Of a stretch of 64,000 nt of DNA, positions 21,470 through 32,685 are shown in pieces. The DNA comes from Poecilobothrus nobilitatus (Eukaryota > Arthropoda > Insecta > Diptera > Dolichopodidae), in NCBI GenBank assembly GCA_947095535.1, contig OX352773.1, forward strand, positions 992,001-1,056,000. The letters are read 5' to 3'. The translations under genes and the position numbers were made by a program. The notes beneath the pieces are model-generated. The model searched no databases, had not been told where the DNA came from, and saw only the letters and a list, made by a program, of their open reading frames with translations. How positions within the stretch are numbered: the stretch's first letter is position 1; every line of letters begins with the position of its first letter.

Positions 21470-22190
21470 CTATATCCCTTCATATAAAACAGAAAAAAAC
21501 ATAATAAAACAAAAAATACGTATGTGTGTAGGTACCCACCCAGTAGGAATTTTCGTTACCGGTTACTTAAAATACTAGTTCTGCAACAAGTTACTGTCAA
21601 CTAGTTACAGAACTAATGCATAAAGCGTTTGAAGTTGTTATATATTTTGTCAATTAAGAACTAATTCACTTTAGATTACATTTCTTAAAAAGGTAATGGG
21701 TTACGAATTGATTACCTACAAGATTAATGTTAATTTTACATTAGAGTCATCTCAAATGTAATGGGTTAGTTACCATATAACTAGTTCTACAACTAGTTCG
21801 CAACTACTTCCATTTCCTACTGGGTAGATACCTAACACAGAACATTTATATAGCTCCATAAATACAACTGTATATCATTCATATTCAAACTATATGTATA
21901 GCAATAGCATACATGCATATTATATTGTATAGAAACATAAACAACAAAATAAAACAAAAAATACGTAGTTATGGACACCAAACACTACACAACTCTTATA
22001 AATACAATAATTGTACATAATTATTATTCATATTCAAACTATTATGTATAGCAATAGCATATATACATACATATATTGTATAGAAACATAAAATTCGGGA
22101 AAAAAAAGAAAAAAGGAGGAAAACACAGGCTCATATATTTCGCCAAAAATAATATATCAAAAAATACGAACACTACACAGCTCTATAAAT
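21470..22190 (+). repeat. Degenerate tandem repeat units, the first split by a MITE
   Basis: Words such as ACAAAAAATACG (21509, 21954, 22157), CATATTCAAACTAT (21880, 22031), AGCAATAGCATA and ATTGTATAGAAACATAAA recur in the same order. This indicates two to three diverged tandem units. They give an unoccupied reference for the MITE at 21537-21834. Confidence 0.7.
21537..21834. mobile_element. MITE with CCCAGTAGGAA termini and 8-bp target duplication
   Basis: The termini are CCCAGTAGGAA (21539-21549) and TTCCTACTGGG (21824-21834). They are flanked by TAGGTACC (21529-21536) and TAGATACC (21835-21842), a one-mismatch 8-bp duplication. The interior has ACTAGTTCTGCAAC and ACTAGTTCTACAAC copies in opposite positions. 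The superfamily is not assigned. A relative with a similar right end (GGAACTAGTCC...TTTTCTACTAGGAT) lies at about 58745-58922. Confidence 0.8.
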
Positions 22191-22191
22191 A

Positions 22192-23133
22192 CAAAAGTAG
22201 GGCCGCGATAATCCAAAATTTGATAATACGAAATTCACACTAATCCGAAACACAAATTTCTTTATTGGGTGCCTTTATAATCCGAAACAAAAAAAAATGT
22301 TAACTCGATAATCCGATTTTTTGTTTTGTTCATTATATTTGTTCCATACTTAAATTTTTTTCTATTTTATTTTTATTGTTTTATGTGGTTTTTTAATGTA
22401 ATTTTTAAGTGTACCAATGTAAGAACAAAACATTAATCATTAGTTTCTCTTCAAGTGTAAATCGCTAATACATAAAATGTTAATACATAAAAAGAAATCA
22501 TAAGACTTTGAACTTAGAACAAAAAGCTGAAATTATCAAAAAAGTATCAGACGGAGTAAGTCTGAAAAGCTTAGCTTTGAAATATAGAGTAGGGGTTTCA
22601 ACAATGTTTGAAAATACATAAAAAAAGAAAAATTAAATTTTAACTTTTATTGCATGAAAATTTCTAATTTTTTTCTACTATTTAAATTTTTTAATTAATT
22701 TATATTGTTTTCTTAATTTTTTGTTATTAATTTTCAAATGTTTGATGAAAAGTTATGTTAGTATTGAAAATAAAAAAGAAAAGATGAATTTAATAAACAC
22801 TAAATATATCTTATTTTTTCTTTGCACTCCTAAAATTTTAATGTTTTGATAATCCGCAAAATTTGGTAATCCGAAACATGCAGAAAATTGTAATTTCGGA
22901 TTATCGCCGCACTACTTTGTTATTTTTTTATAATTTTTTTGTTATTAATTTCCAAATGTTTGATGAAAAGTTATGTTAGTATTGAAAATAAAAAAGAAAA
23001 GATGAATTTAATAAACACTAAATATGTCTTATTTTCTTTGAACTCCTAAAATTTTAATGTTTTGATAACCCGCAAAATTTGGTAATCCGAAACATGCAGA
23101 AAATTGTAATTTCGGGTTATCGCCGCACTACTG
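22192..23133 (+). mobile_element. pogo/Tigger-like element relic
   Basis: The left end carries AGTAGGGCCGCGATAATCC and the right end GGATTATCGCCGCACTACT, which are inverted repeats. TA follows at 23134-23135. Inside, 22508-22618 reads LNLEQKAEIIKKVSDGVSLK then SLALKYRVGVSTM, the CENP-B-type helix-turn-helix of pogo/Tigger transposases, which binds the termini. The DDE domain is deleted. The last ~197 bp (22721-22917) are duplicated in tandem at 22939-23133. Confidence 0.87.
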
Positions 23134-23135
23134 TA

Positions 23136-23590
23136 CATATGTATGTATATTCATATTTAAACTATATCACGGCTGACCAATAGTTTCAGGCCATGACCTA
23201 AAAATAGTGATTAGTAACAAGCAGTTTCACTTTTAAATCACGCCTCTAAAATTTTTGCTGGCTGACAGATATGCACTTTTGTTATAAAATTGTAAGAAAT
23301 AGATGGTAATATGAATTCAATGTATAAAAAAGAAACCGAGTGTTGCAGAAATCGTAAGGTGAAATTAAATTAAGAAAAAATCTATATCTAGCATATACTA
23401 TATTATTTATATAAGTATATAGTTTTGAAATTTATAGTGTGATATATCTAATCAATTTTAAATTTTTGAAAATAGCTACATACATACATATATGCAAAGA
23501 ACTTATACCACATAAAGAAGTTGCACGCCATATAAATTTCAGCATAAAAATTTTTCACAGGTGATACCTGTTGAAAAAACCCACCGAAAT
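23136..23590. other. AT-rich stretch without a recognisable gene
   Basis: No supported feature. Simple repeats (ACATACATACATATATG) occur near 23480. Confidence 0.45.
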
Positions 23591-23594
23591 AAAC

Positions 23595-24490
23595 AAACAT
23601 TTTCATTCCCTCTAAAAAATATACTTTTTTCTTTTTAATCAATGAAATATTTTCTAAGTAATTCTTACAATATTTTAAAAATTCAAACGACAAACTATTT
23701 AGTTTAATATCAGATCGATAATTATTATCAGAATGTAATGATCCACTGTTGTCTAGTTAATTTGGTGCACATCTTAGTTTTTCCATTTATTTGAACTTCC
23801 CATAAAATTATATGAGGACTTTAAAGTTTTTAATACCATCTGAAGTTTTTAAATCGGAATCCATTAATGTATTTTTAAGAGATTTAATTAGATGGGGAAA
23901 ATCGAATATGCAAAAAATGTTATTATTATAATTAAAAAATGGTTTATCAGATGTTATTTCTAGCAACGAAAAAACACTTATATTGGCTGAAGCTTGACAC
24001 GATAGGTATTGTAATACCAATATCGGATAAAATTCTATTCAATTACAAAAAAAATATTCATACATATATACAATATTTTATAAACAACGCTTAAATATCT
24101 TAGAAGCCGGATCGGAATACTCAATTTATTTTATACACAACTAAATTTTTTTTTCAAAGTTTTCGTTGAATGTTCCGGCTTGTAAGCTGTAAAGACGCTG
24201 TTATAAATATCGTGCATTAAAATAACTTTTATGTTTTGTATGTATGTAGTTGTTTCTTCTTGATTTAATTTTGTTTTGTGAAGATATGATAAGGTTTTTA
24301 ACCCTTTATACCAAATGTTTTTTGCTTTAAAAAATTCCTCCTTAATTTTTAAAATTTATAATTTCTGTTTTTTAATATGACTAACTATGTAGCTGTGTAC
24401 CTTATTTAATATCAAAAAATACTTTTAAGAATTCTGCTATCTAGAAAGAATTACATACATAAGTATCTATAATTATAATACAGTTATAAT
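23595..24490 (-). pseudogene. P-superfamily transposase relic, minus-strand copy
   Basis: The minus strand reads SLLEITSDKPFFNYNNNIFC then IFDFPHLIKSLKNTLMDSDL and KTSDGIKNFKVLI (24000-23815). After frame breaks it reads SDNNYRSDIKLNSLSFEFLK and SLIKKKKVYFLEGMKMFVYF. It is collinear with, and inverted relative to, 11285-12250, including the palindromic element. The catalytic CDQ block is altered here (LSCQAS). The two copies complement each other for reconstructing the family's order of blocks, but both are dead. Confidence 0.8.
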
Positions 24491-24499
24491 TATAATATA

Positions 24500-24960
24500 A
24501 TCGAGACTCACATCAATAATCACATCATCACATCATCGGGGGCCGACTATAAATCTTGAAATAACACAAAAACCATTTACTTTATTCAATTTTGTCCAAA
24601 GAGAAAATTAAAGTCGCATCTTTTTTACATAATTCATTAAAGAAAAATATTTTGAAATATAATATTTTCATTCATAAATATGTATTTAAAAAATTGTCGT
24701 CCTTTAAATTTTTTATTTTAAAAGCTTCTAAAGATAAATTGCCTCAATATCGTAATAGTATACGTCTATATTACTTTCATACTTTAAAATTTTGTACACG
24801 CTTGTATGGCTATAATCGAGACTCACATCAATTATGAAATTATTTATACGCGTGATACGTGAGAATCGATTGCAATTCTCTCACAACTACATTCAAGTGT
24901 TTTCAGTTCTTGGCCTGTTTATTTAGGTCTTGGTTTAAAATATAAGAAATATATTAGTGT
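24500..24960 (-). repeat. THAP-element-related repeat, inverted copy of 32160-32672
   Basis: In reverse orientation this matches 32160-32575 block by block (AACTGAAAACAC, GTTGTGAGAGAAT, CTATAATCGAGACTCACATC, AAGTCGCATCTTTTTTAC, CCATTTACTTTATTCAATTT). The motif CGAGACTCACATCAAT occurs twice in direct orientation, at 24503 and 24823. A third, partial copy is at 40656-40800. The 81-codon open frame on the plus strand (24592-24837) is antisense to the THAP-coding orientation and I do not annotate it as a gene. Confidence 0.7.
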
Positions 24961-25719
24961 TAAAATATTGTAATTGAAAATTTTGTATATAAATTTGATT
25001 TTTTTTGCTATAAATAAAATGTTTAATATTGAAAATGTTTTTGTTTATAATAATTATTGTTTAAATATTGTGATTTAAAAGAATTTAATCAAAGACTATA
25101 TAAGTAGTACTACTTATATAATCATTGATTTAATGCATTTAATATCATAGTAAAATATAGTATAATAATAATTACATAAGAAGTGTAAATTTTGGTCATA
25201 ATGAAGTGATTTTTATGTAAATCTACTATTGGTGACAAAGAGAAAATGCTGTAAACATTGTTTTGTATAGAAAACAAAATTTAAAAGTTGGTTAAATAAT
25301 AAATGCTTTTTGTATAAGCAGAAAGCTTCAAAATATTTTTTGTCATTATTATAAGTGTAGTAAGTAAATTAGCCTAAACAACAGTGAAGTGAAATAGCCT
25401 AAACAAAAATATTGTTTAGGCTATTTCGTATGACAGTGTTAATATATTTTGATAAAGGCAAATTGAAAAAGTTTATCACATCACAATTTTTTTTAAAGCT
25501 TTTACCATTTTTTTTTTGTGAGCTTTAACCGTAGTATATCACTTTTTTATATGGGCATGAGACATCGGTAGTATATTTATCTGTGCTATTTATTAGCTTC
25601 ATGTTTACTATATTTCAATACTTCATGTTTCAAGTTTCAACACTTCATTTAATAATAATAATTATATTGTATACTTTATGTAAATAATTAAAAAAAAATT
25701 TTTCTAAATCCCAAAAGCA
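24961..25719. other. AT-rich stretch with two small perfect palindromes
   Basis: No gene is visible. TATATAAGTAGT and its reverse complement form a 24-bp perfect palindrome at 25097-25120. GAAATAGCCTAAACAA (25391-25406) and TTGTTTAGGCTATTTC (25412-25427) form a 16-bp perfect stem with a 5-nt loop, preceded by a direct copy TAGCCTAAACAACAGTGAAG at 25371. Confidence 0.6.
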
Positions 25720-26235
25720 GGTTTTTAGCACATTTCCAAAAAAAATTTGAAAAATGTGCTTATTAGTTTCACTCTGTCCGTCCATCCGTCTACATAAAGC
25801 AATATTAAAATTATGCAATATATTGTAATTTACTATTTAAATTTACCGTTATGTGAAAACCACATTTTGCATAAAATTTTTTTTTTCATAACTCCGGCAC
25901 ACCTTTAGATAGGAACCTGAAATTTTGAGACAAGAAAGAACTTTAGAATTAGTATAAGTTTCCTCAGAAAATTTTTTGGTAGCACCCCCTCTTTAAGAGT
26001 TATTACGCTTCAAAAATTGAAAATTTGCTATTTTTAGACTCCTGTAACTTAGGCACCTGTAAAAAATTTCCTTCGGCAAGACATGAAAATTAAAGGTTCA
26101 ATAATATATTTTTACGTGTGTTAACGACTTTTCTTAGTTATATAGGATGCCAGACTTACGGCCCCTCAAAATTTCAAAAATGTCCTATTTTCACGTTTTT
26201 TCTTATTACAAAAAATTTCTTAAATTTTAAAATTT
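25720..26235 (-). repeat. Dispersed repeat family 2, inverted partial copy
   Basis: It starts TTTTTAGCACATTTCC and has AGTTTCACTCTGTCCGTCC, AACCTGAAATTTTGAGACAA, AGAGTTATTACGC and TTAACGACTTTTCTTAGTTA. All correspond in reverse order to the element at 36710-37845. It has no coding content. Confidence 0.75.
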
Positions 26236-26734
26236 TGTGCTAGTCACAGTTTGTATTGCGTTTTGGAAATGTGCGCTTTTAAAAACCGTTGGTTTACATT
26301 CTACCTTGTTTATCATAACTTTAATTTTTTTATTTTGGATGTGGGTCGATTTATTGAAAACAAAAATAAGTATTAAATGCGAAAATTGTCGAAAAAAAAC
26401 TTTAAATAAAAAAATGCGAAAATGCGAATGCGAAATGTTGAATGAATACGAAAAATATTGGAAAAAAATGTAAAAAAAGAATACATGCGTACATCTTTAT
26501 ATTTCTTTTTAATTTTCCATATATTTAAACATACGTATTTCGTGGCGCTTCCGAATTATTGTCATAAATATTATATTTTATCATTAAAAATAAAGAACTC
26601 TTCAATTATTATTTAATATTAGTTCTAAGTTATAATAAGCATTATAAATTTTGGAATAATAAAAATTTTAATTTTTATAAATATAATGGTTCGAAAATGT
26701 GTAGTTCCTGGATATTCAATTTAAATATTCTTAA
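26236..26734. other. AT-rich stretch without a recognisable gene
   Basis: A 78-codon Lys/Cys-rich frame (26237-26473) has no family resemblance and lies next to repeats; I consider it chance. Confidence 0.4.
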
Positions 26735-27470
26735 AAAACAAGGAAGAATACCATTGCCTTTGCCAACTCTTAGATACCCGTACGAACCGTTAGTTCATAG
26801 CCTGTCACTCTGCTTATTATATTATTTTTTTTATTTTTTAGTATTTTAAAATAATTTGGGTGAATTTTATAATTTTTAAAAATATGGGTTGTACATACAT
26901 TCAAACTTTATGTTTACACATTCTTCAAAAGCAGATTCTAACCTTCCACATAACGATTATCAATCCAAAACTTTTCCAAATATGCTATAGTTCCATTTAA
27001 TACTAAGCGGCAAATGTATAATTTATACTATACATATGTAGTTGTGATTGATATATATAATACAAATCATTCATCAGTGAACATATACGATATGTACATA
27101 AAAATGAGTTATATAAGTATGTACACCAATATCATATGAATATAAATTCTTCAAGTAACCGTTTTTTTTATTTACTCAAATTTTTTTGTACTCATCATCC
27201 TCAACAATTTCAAATTATCAATTACCTTATACAACTTGTGTTATAACAATTTAAATATAGAGCTTTTTCGAACTTTGGGGAGCTGTAGCTCCGTAACGGG
27301 TGGGGCTACAGAAAAAAGTTGTTAATAATAAAATTAATATTTTTATGATATCTATCAGCAGTTCATGGCTCTATTTCAAAAAAAAATGTGGGGATCTAAA
27401 AGTTAGTTGTTCGAGAGCTACCCGAAGTTTTGGTCGGATCTCAACCAAGAAAAATAGTGATAATACTCTT
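26735..27470 (+). repeat. Dispersed repeat family 1, partial copy
   Basis: The left end reads AAGGAAGAATACCATTGCC...CTTAGATACCCGTACGAACC, as at 29790-29834 and, inverted, 44165-44225. The body contains AGCTGTAGCTCCGTAACGGG, GTTGTTCGAGAGCTACCCGA and GGTCGGATCTCAACCAAG, found inverted at 43250-43450 and 63780-63960. Confidence 0.75.
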
Positions 27471-27945
27471 ATATATATATCGTAGAAATGCAAATATGAA
27501 GAGTTGTCAGAATTAGGAGGAAAGTAAACTATACCAAGGTATAAATAATTTGTATCTAAGTTTACCTTTATAAATTGGTGTTCGAATATTATAGTAACTA
27601 GAGGGTATACTAGACAAGTTGTTTTTTGCTGCAATTAGCACATCGCCTTCTCTTGAACAGTTATTACAAAGATAATCACGGTTTCGTCTGTTCTTTTATT
27701 TACTTTAATTACTGTCTAGTATTTCTTGGTTTTTAAAGGCGTTATTTAACCATGTTTCAGTGATAGCTAGTACACCAAAATTACATGATTTTGCATCAAT
27801 ATCTAATTGTTCAGGTTTACTTCTCATACCACTGCAGTTGTGATACAAAATTTTAAAATTATTAAAATTAAGTTTGTTATTGTGATTAGCTACGTAATAA
27901 AATTATATTATTGTTAATAGAAGAAATTTAACATTTACTTCGAGT
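27470..27945 (-). pseudogene. LINE endonuclease-domain fragment
   Basis: The minus strand reads FKILYHNCSGMRSKPEQLDI, NFGVLAITETWLNNAF, VLIAAKNNLSS, then in another frame VNLDTNYLYLGIVYFPPNSD and SSYLHFYD. This is the N-terminal half of an apurinic-type endonuclease of a non-LTR retrotransposon (N-x-R/G-SK, ETWL, GGGVLIA, VYxPP blocks). It is cut off at 27470 by the neighbouring family-1 repeat. Confidence 0.8.
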
Positions 27946-28029
27946 TGGGCAAAAAACTTGTTATAATTTTCTCACGACTGATATAAGTGGTTGTATATAA
28001 TAATTACTATAGCAATAGCTACGATAAGC

Positions 28030-28312
28030 ACGAAGGTCGACATCGATCTCTTTCAACGTTAATCCTCAACTTTTATGGTATCTAATATAGAGATCGAGTA
28101 AGTCTTTATAATTAGATGGCAAACCCTCATTATGTATTAGAACTTGTAAATTAGTTCTTGATTTGCTTTCTATGACAGAATTGTTGAAGTCACTATGCAA
28201 ATATGCAAGAAATAGTCTTACATAGTTGAGAATTCTCTCATCTCTAAATCTGGAAAGTGCATACGTGCCATCCTCGCTTAGTGAATGTTAAGTCATTTTT
28301 ACAATTGGAGGT
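28030..28312 (-). pseudogene. Unrecognised reading frame upstream of the LINE endonuclease
   Basis: On the minus strand about 80 codons are open with one stop: LSEDGTYALSRFRDERILNY, VRLFLAYLHSDFNNSVIESK, SRTNLQVLIHNEGLPSNYKD, LLDLYIRYHKS, TLKEIDVD. Amino-acid use looks protein-like rather than AT noise. Its place just upstream and in the same direction as the endonuclease suggests the end of that LINE's ORF1, but I do not recognise the family. Confidence 0.45.
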
Positions 28313-29779
28313 ATTAACGGATTAAGCGATAACATATTTCCTATTATTATTATTATTATTAAAATAAAAGTTAATACAGTTTTAAGAATTTAATTAATGT
28401 AACTTTACTTTAAATTATTTAATATTTTTTGTATTATAAATTTTCATATAAGTATACTTTCTATTAAAAGTATTTCAAAGTTAAAATAAAATAAAAGTTG
28501 ACACAGTTATAAGAATTTTTTCTTCTTTTTTTTTTGTAAGTTAATTTAAAATTCTTATAAAAGAATTTTAGCAAAATTATGAAAGTAATAAAAAAGTAAT
28601 TAAAAAAAAGCACGTCCACTCAGTTTGACGTAAAGAATAAGAATTTGAATTTGAGTTTTTTTTAGTAATGAGGAACGGCAAAGTGTACTAAAGAGTAATA
28701 TATGTGATATTGATATTATATAGATACTTAATGTAGAACAAAAATATTAAGCATTTTTCTACGATTTTGAAACATCCCAACATCCCATTCGCCTATATTA
28801 TATTCCACACAGCCTGCTCACGACTAGATTAGCATACGTTTCATACCTTGTTACCGACAAATTAATTTTGGTGGAGGGAATTTTCAGTCGTGAAAAAAGG
28901 CGTAGTTTTACATAGAAAATAAACAAATAAAAAATGTTAAAAAAAATTATGTCGGTGGCTTGTTTGTACGTTATTTATTTTGTATGAAAAAAGTGATCCC
29001 AAAAAGTAATTCAAAATACATTATCTACATAATTAAAATTTTACGTACATACTCATATAATTAATAATAATTTGTTTTTGAAAAACAATTTTACATATTT
29101 TTTTATTCATTAAAAATATTAAAATGTTTAGAGTAAGTTCACATGGGATGCATGCATCCGGATGCAAAGTTTAATTGGTTGAAAATATATATCGTATTCA
29201 TGATATGCCCTCGTTTTCGCCCATTTTAGATGCAAAATTTTTAGTATCCTCTATAAGAAGCATATACAAAATGCAAATTTGGAGGTAAAATCAAACATCA
29301 AAAATTTTAAACGTTAAATATTTTGAAATATTTTGAAAATGGATATAATTTTAATAATTAATTTTATTATAATTTTATTAATTAGTTTTATATTTGTATT
29401 AATAAATTATATTTATATTATTAATTATAATTTTTTCTTACATAACATAACAATTTTCTCTGCTTTAACCATTTTGTATTTTGTAAAAATGTTTTCATCA
29501 AATGTCAAAACAATATACACATACTAGTCTACTAGGTACTTTCAAATAAAAATTTCAAAATAAAAATGTCGCCGTTTTGCAACTCGCGAACGAGTGGATG
29601 GGTTTTAAAAATATTTTATGACATCAATAATATAAATTTAACGCTTTTTCGGGTTTTTTTTTAGTATATGTATATACATATTGTCATACCTCTCGGTCTC
29701 GCTTAGTCGCTTCAATTTAAAAATTAAGTAATCAAAATAACTTACATACATTATGTCGACCTACCCAATTTAAAATAAA
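28313..29779. other. AT-rich stretch without a recognisable gene
   Basis: A short (TTA)n microsatellite is at 28342-28361. The rest is AT-rich with no supported coding region. A 29125-29180 island (ATGGGATGCATGCATCCGGA) is less AT-rich and unexplained. Confidence 0.5.
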
Positions 29780-31979
29780 ACGAGGAAGAGTGCAGTAGAG
29801 TAGACTGTGTCAACTCTGGGATACCCGTATGAACGTAATATATCCTGTTTCTATAAAACTTGATCATCTTTTAAAAACATTCAGAGTTTTAGTACCGAAC
29901 TACAGAGATATATTTATGTAAATTGTGGAGTTGTATGATAGCTACCCGAATCTATTGCGCCTAGCTTCATTAAGTTCCAAGAAATGCAAAAAGCCTGAAC
30001 CGGCTGCTTTAGACCATTCAAATTTTACAAAAGTTTTTGGCATGCAACTCGACACTTTTTGACTAAATTTCAGATAGCTAGCTTCAATAGACACTGAGTT
30101 ATTTTCATTTAAAAAGAGAAGTTGTATGGCAACTATCCGAACCTGTCATATCATCACAACAAAATTTTACAGAAGTTGTTGCCATAAAACTCGATCATCA
30201 TTTGCAAAATTTCAGATACCTAGATTGAATAGACACTGGGTTATTTCCATTTAAAGAAAGACGTTGTATGGCAGCTACTCGAACCCGGCGGCCGAAAATG
30301 CTGGAGTTAAATAGCAAAACTAACAATTTTACAAAAGTAACGTAAAAAAATTTTCAGCCTCCTAGCTCCTCTATTTTTTGAGTTATAGTGCGGACGGACA
30401 CTGAGTTCTTTCATTTAAAAAGAGATTTTGTATGGCAGCTACCCGAACCCGTCACACCACCACAACCAAATTTTGCAGAAGTTGTTGCCATAAAACTTGA
30501 TCATCATTCGCAAAATTTCAGATACCTAGATTGAACAGACACTGGGTTATTTCCATTTAAAGAAAGACGTTGTATGGCAGCTACTCGAACCCGGCGGCCG
30601 AAAATGCTGGAGTTAAATAGCAAAACTAACAATTTTACAAAAGTAACGTAAAAAAATTTTCAGCCTCCTAGCTCTTCTATTTTTTGAGTTATAGTGCGGA
30701 CGGACACTGAGTTCTTTCATTTAAAAAGAGATTTTGTATGGCAGTTACCCGAACCCGTCACACCACCACAACCAAATTTTGCAGAAGTTGTTGCCATAAA
30801 ACTTGATCATCATTCGCAAAATTTCAGATACCTAGATTGAACAGACACTGGGTTATTTCTATTTAAAGAAAGACGTTGTATGGCAGCTACCCGAACCCGG
30901 GGACAGAAAATGCTGGGGTTAAATAGCAAAACTAACAATTTTACAAAAGTGACGTAAAAAAATTTTCAGCCTCCTAGCTCCTCTAGTTTTTGAGTTATCG
31001 TGCGGACGGACACTGAGTTCTTTTCATTTAAAAAGAGATTTTGTATGGCAGCTACCCGAACCCGTCGCACCAGCACAACCAAATTTTGTAGAAGTTGTTG
31101 CCATAAAACTTGATCATCATTTGCAAGATTTCAGACGCCTAGCTTTATTAACTTCCAAGAGGTGCAAGAAGCCTGAACCGGCTGTTCTAGGCCAAACAAA
31201 TTTTACAAAAGTTGTTGGCATATAACTCGACACTTCTTTACTAAATTTCAGATTCCTAGCTTCAATAAACACTGAGTTATTCTCATTTAACCGGATAAGT
31301 TGTATGGCAGCTACCCGAACCCGCCGCACCACCACAACCAAATTTTACAAAAGTTGTTGCCATAAAACTTGATCATCATTTGCAAAATTTCAGACGCCTA
31401 GCTTCATTAGGTTCCAAGAGGTGCAAGAAGTCTGAACCGGCTGCTCTAGACCAACCAAATTTTACAAAAGTTGTTGGCATGTAACTCGACACCTCTTTAC
31501 TAAATTTCAGATTCCTAGCTTCAATAAACACTGAGTTATTCTCATTTAAACGGAGAAGTTGTATGGCAGCTACCCGAACCCGCTGCACCAGCACAACCAA
31601 ATTTTACAGAAGTTGTTGCCATAAAACTTGATCATCATTTGCAAAATTTCAGAAACCTAGCTTGAATAGATACTGAGTTATTTCTATATAAAGATAGAAG
31701 TTGTATGGCAGCTACTCGAACCCGCCGACCGAAAATGTTGGATTTAAATAGCAAAACTAACAATTTTGCAAAAGTGACGTAAAAAAAATTTCAGCCCCCT
31801 AGCTCCTTTATTTTTTGAGTTATCGTGCGGACGGACGGACGTACATGGCTTAATCGACTCAGAATTCGATTCTGAGCCGATCCATACCTTTGACACTATA
31901 TCTAGCTCGACTCCTTTAAGGTGTCACAAACGTAATGGCAAATTTATTATACCCTTGAACATAGTTCATACGGGTATAA
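29780..31979 (+). repeat. Dispersed repeat family 1, long copy with tandem ~142-bp modules
   Basis: The termini are ATACCCGTATGAAC (29821-29834) and GTTCATACGGGTAT (31964-31977), exact inverted repeats. The interior is tandem modules marked by TATGGCAGCTACCCGAACCC at 30125, 30267, 30431, 30573, 30737, 30879, 31044, 31303, 31562 and 31704. The spacings are 142, 164, 142, 164, 142, 165, 259, 259 and 141. The right end has GACGGACGGACGTACATGGC and TCGACTCAGAATTCGATTCT followed by a hairpin (TTATACCC...GGGTATAA). The 74-codon minus frames at 31117-31341 and 31376-31600 are by-products of the repeat, not genes. Confidence 0.85.
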
Positions 31980-32159
31980 AAAACCCAAAGAAACAATTTT
32001 TGGGTAATCATAACTGATTATAAAATTAAATAATCATAATTTATAATTTATAATCATAACTGATTTTAAAATTTTTGAAACTTTAAAAATTAGATACTGT
32101 TTTTTTTAATATTTACCTAATCATATGTATTTAAAAATATATACATACACACATATGTA

Positions 32160-32672
32160 CATATTGTATTACGTATATCAAGACCTAAGTAAACAGGCCA
32201 AGAACTGAAAACACATGAATGTAGTTGTGAGAGAATTCCAATTTATTCTCACGTATTGCGCGTATGAATAATTTAATAATTGATGTGAGTCTTGATTATA
32301 GCCATATAAGCGTGTACGAAATTTTAAAGTATGAAAGTAGCTCGACGTATACTATTATGATATTGAGGCAATTTATCTTAAGAAGCTTTCAAAATAAAAA
32401 ATTTAAAGGAAGACAATTTTTTAAATGCATATTTATGAATGAAAATATTATATTTTAAAATATCTTTCTTTAATGAATTATGTAAAAAAGATGCGACTTT
32501 AATTTTTTCTTTGGACCAAATTGAATAAAGTAAATGGTTTTTGTGTTATTTCAAGATTTACAGTCGGCCCCCTATTTTTTTCCATAAGACTGCGTGTAAA
32601 TTTGTTAAAAGCTGGCCCCTTATTAAGCTTTTACTCTCTGCACTTCATGGCCTGATAATTGATGTGAGTCTC
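32160..32672 (+). repeat. THAP-element-related repeat, plus copy
   Basis: The right part (32421-32650) matches the tail of the 18244-20904 element (TGCATATTTATGAATGAAAA; TTTTTTTCCATAAGACT). The left part (AAGACCTAAGTAAACAGGCC, TTGTGAGAGAATT) matches 24500-24960 and 40656-40800 inverted. The word AATTGATGTGAGTCT appears at 32279 and 32658, flanking the interior as a direct repeat. It probably represents one deleted element inserted in a repeated sequence. Confidence 0.65.
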
Positions 32673-32685
32673 GGTATGCACTATC

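Noticed and set aside
24592..24837. 81-codon plus-strand frame with a vaguely transposase-like end (RLYYFHTLKF)
   Set aside because: It is antisense to the THAP-coding direction of this repeat family and is not conserved as an open frame in the other copies.
31117..31600. Two nearly identical 74-codon minus frames (RVRVAAIQL...)
   Set aside because: They arise from the 259-bp spaced tandem modules and have no start context or homologues; a repeat artefact, not a gene family.
29821..31979. CRISPR array
   Set aside because: The repeated text is a long tandem module with 142-259 bp spacing in a eukaryotic transposon-like repeat, without short repeat/spacer alternation or cas genes.
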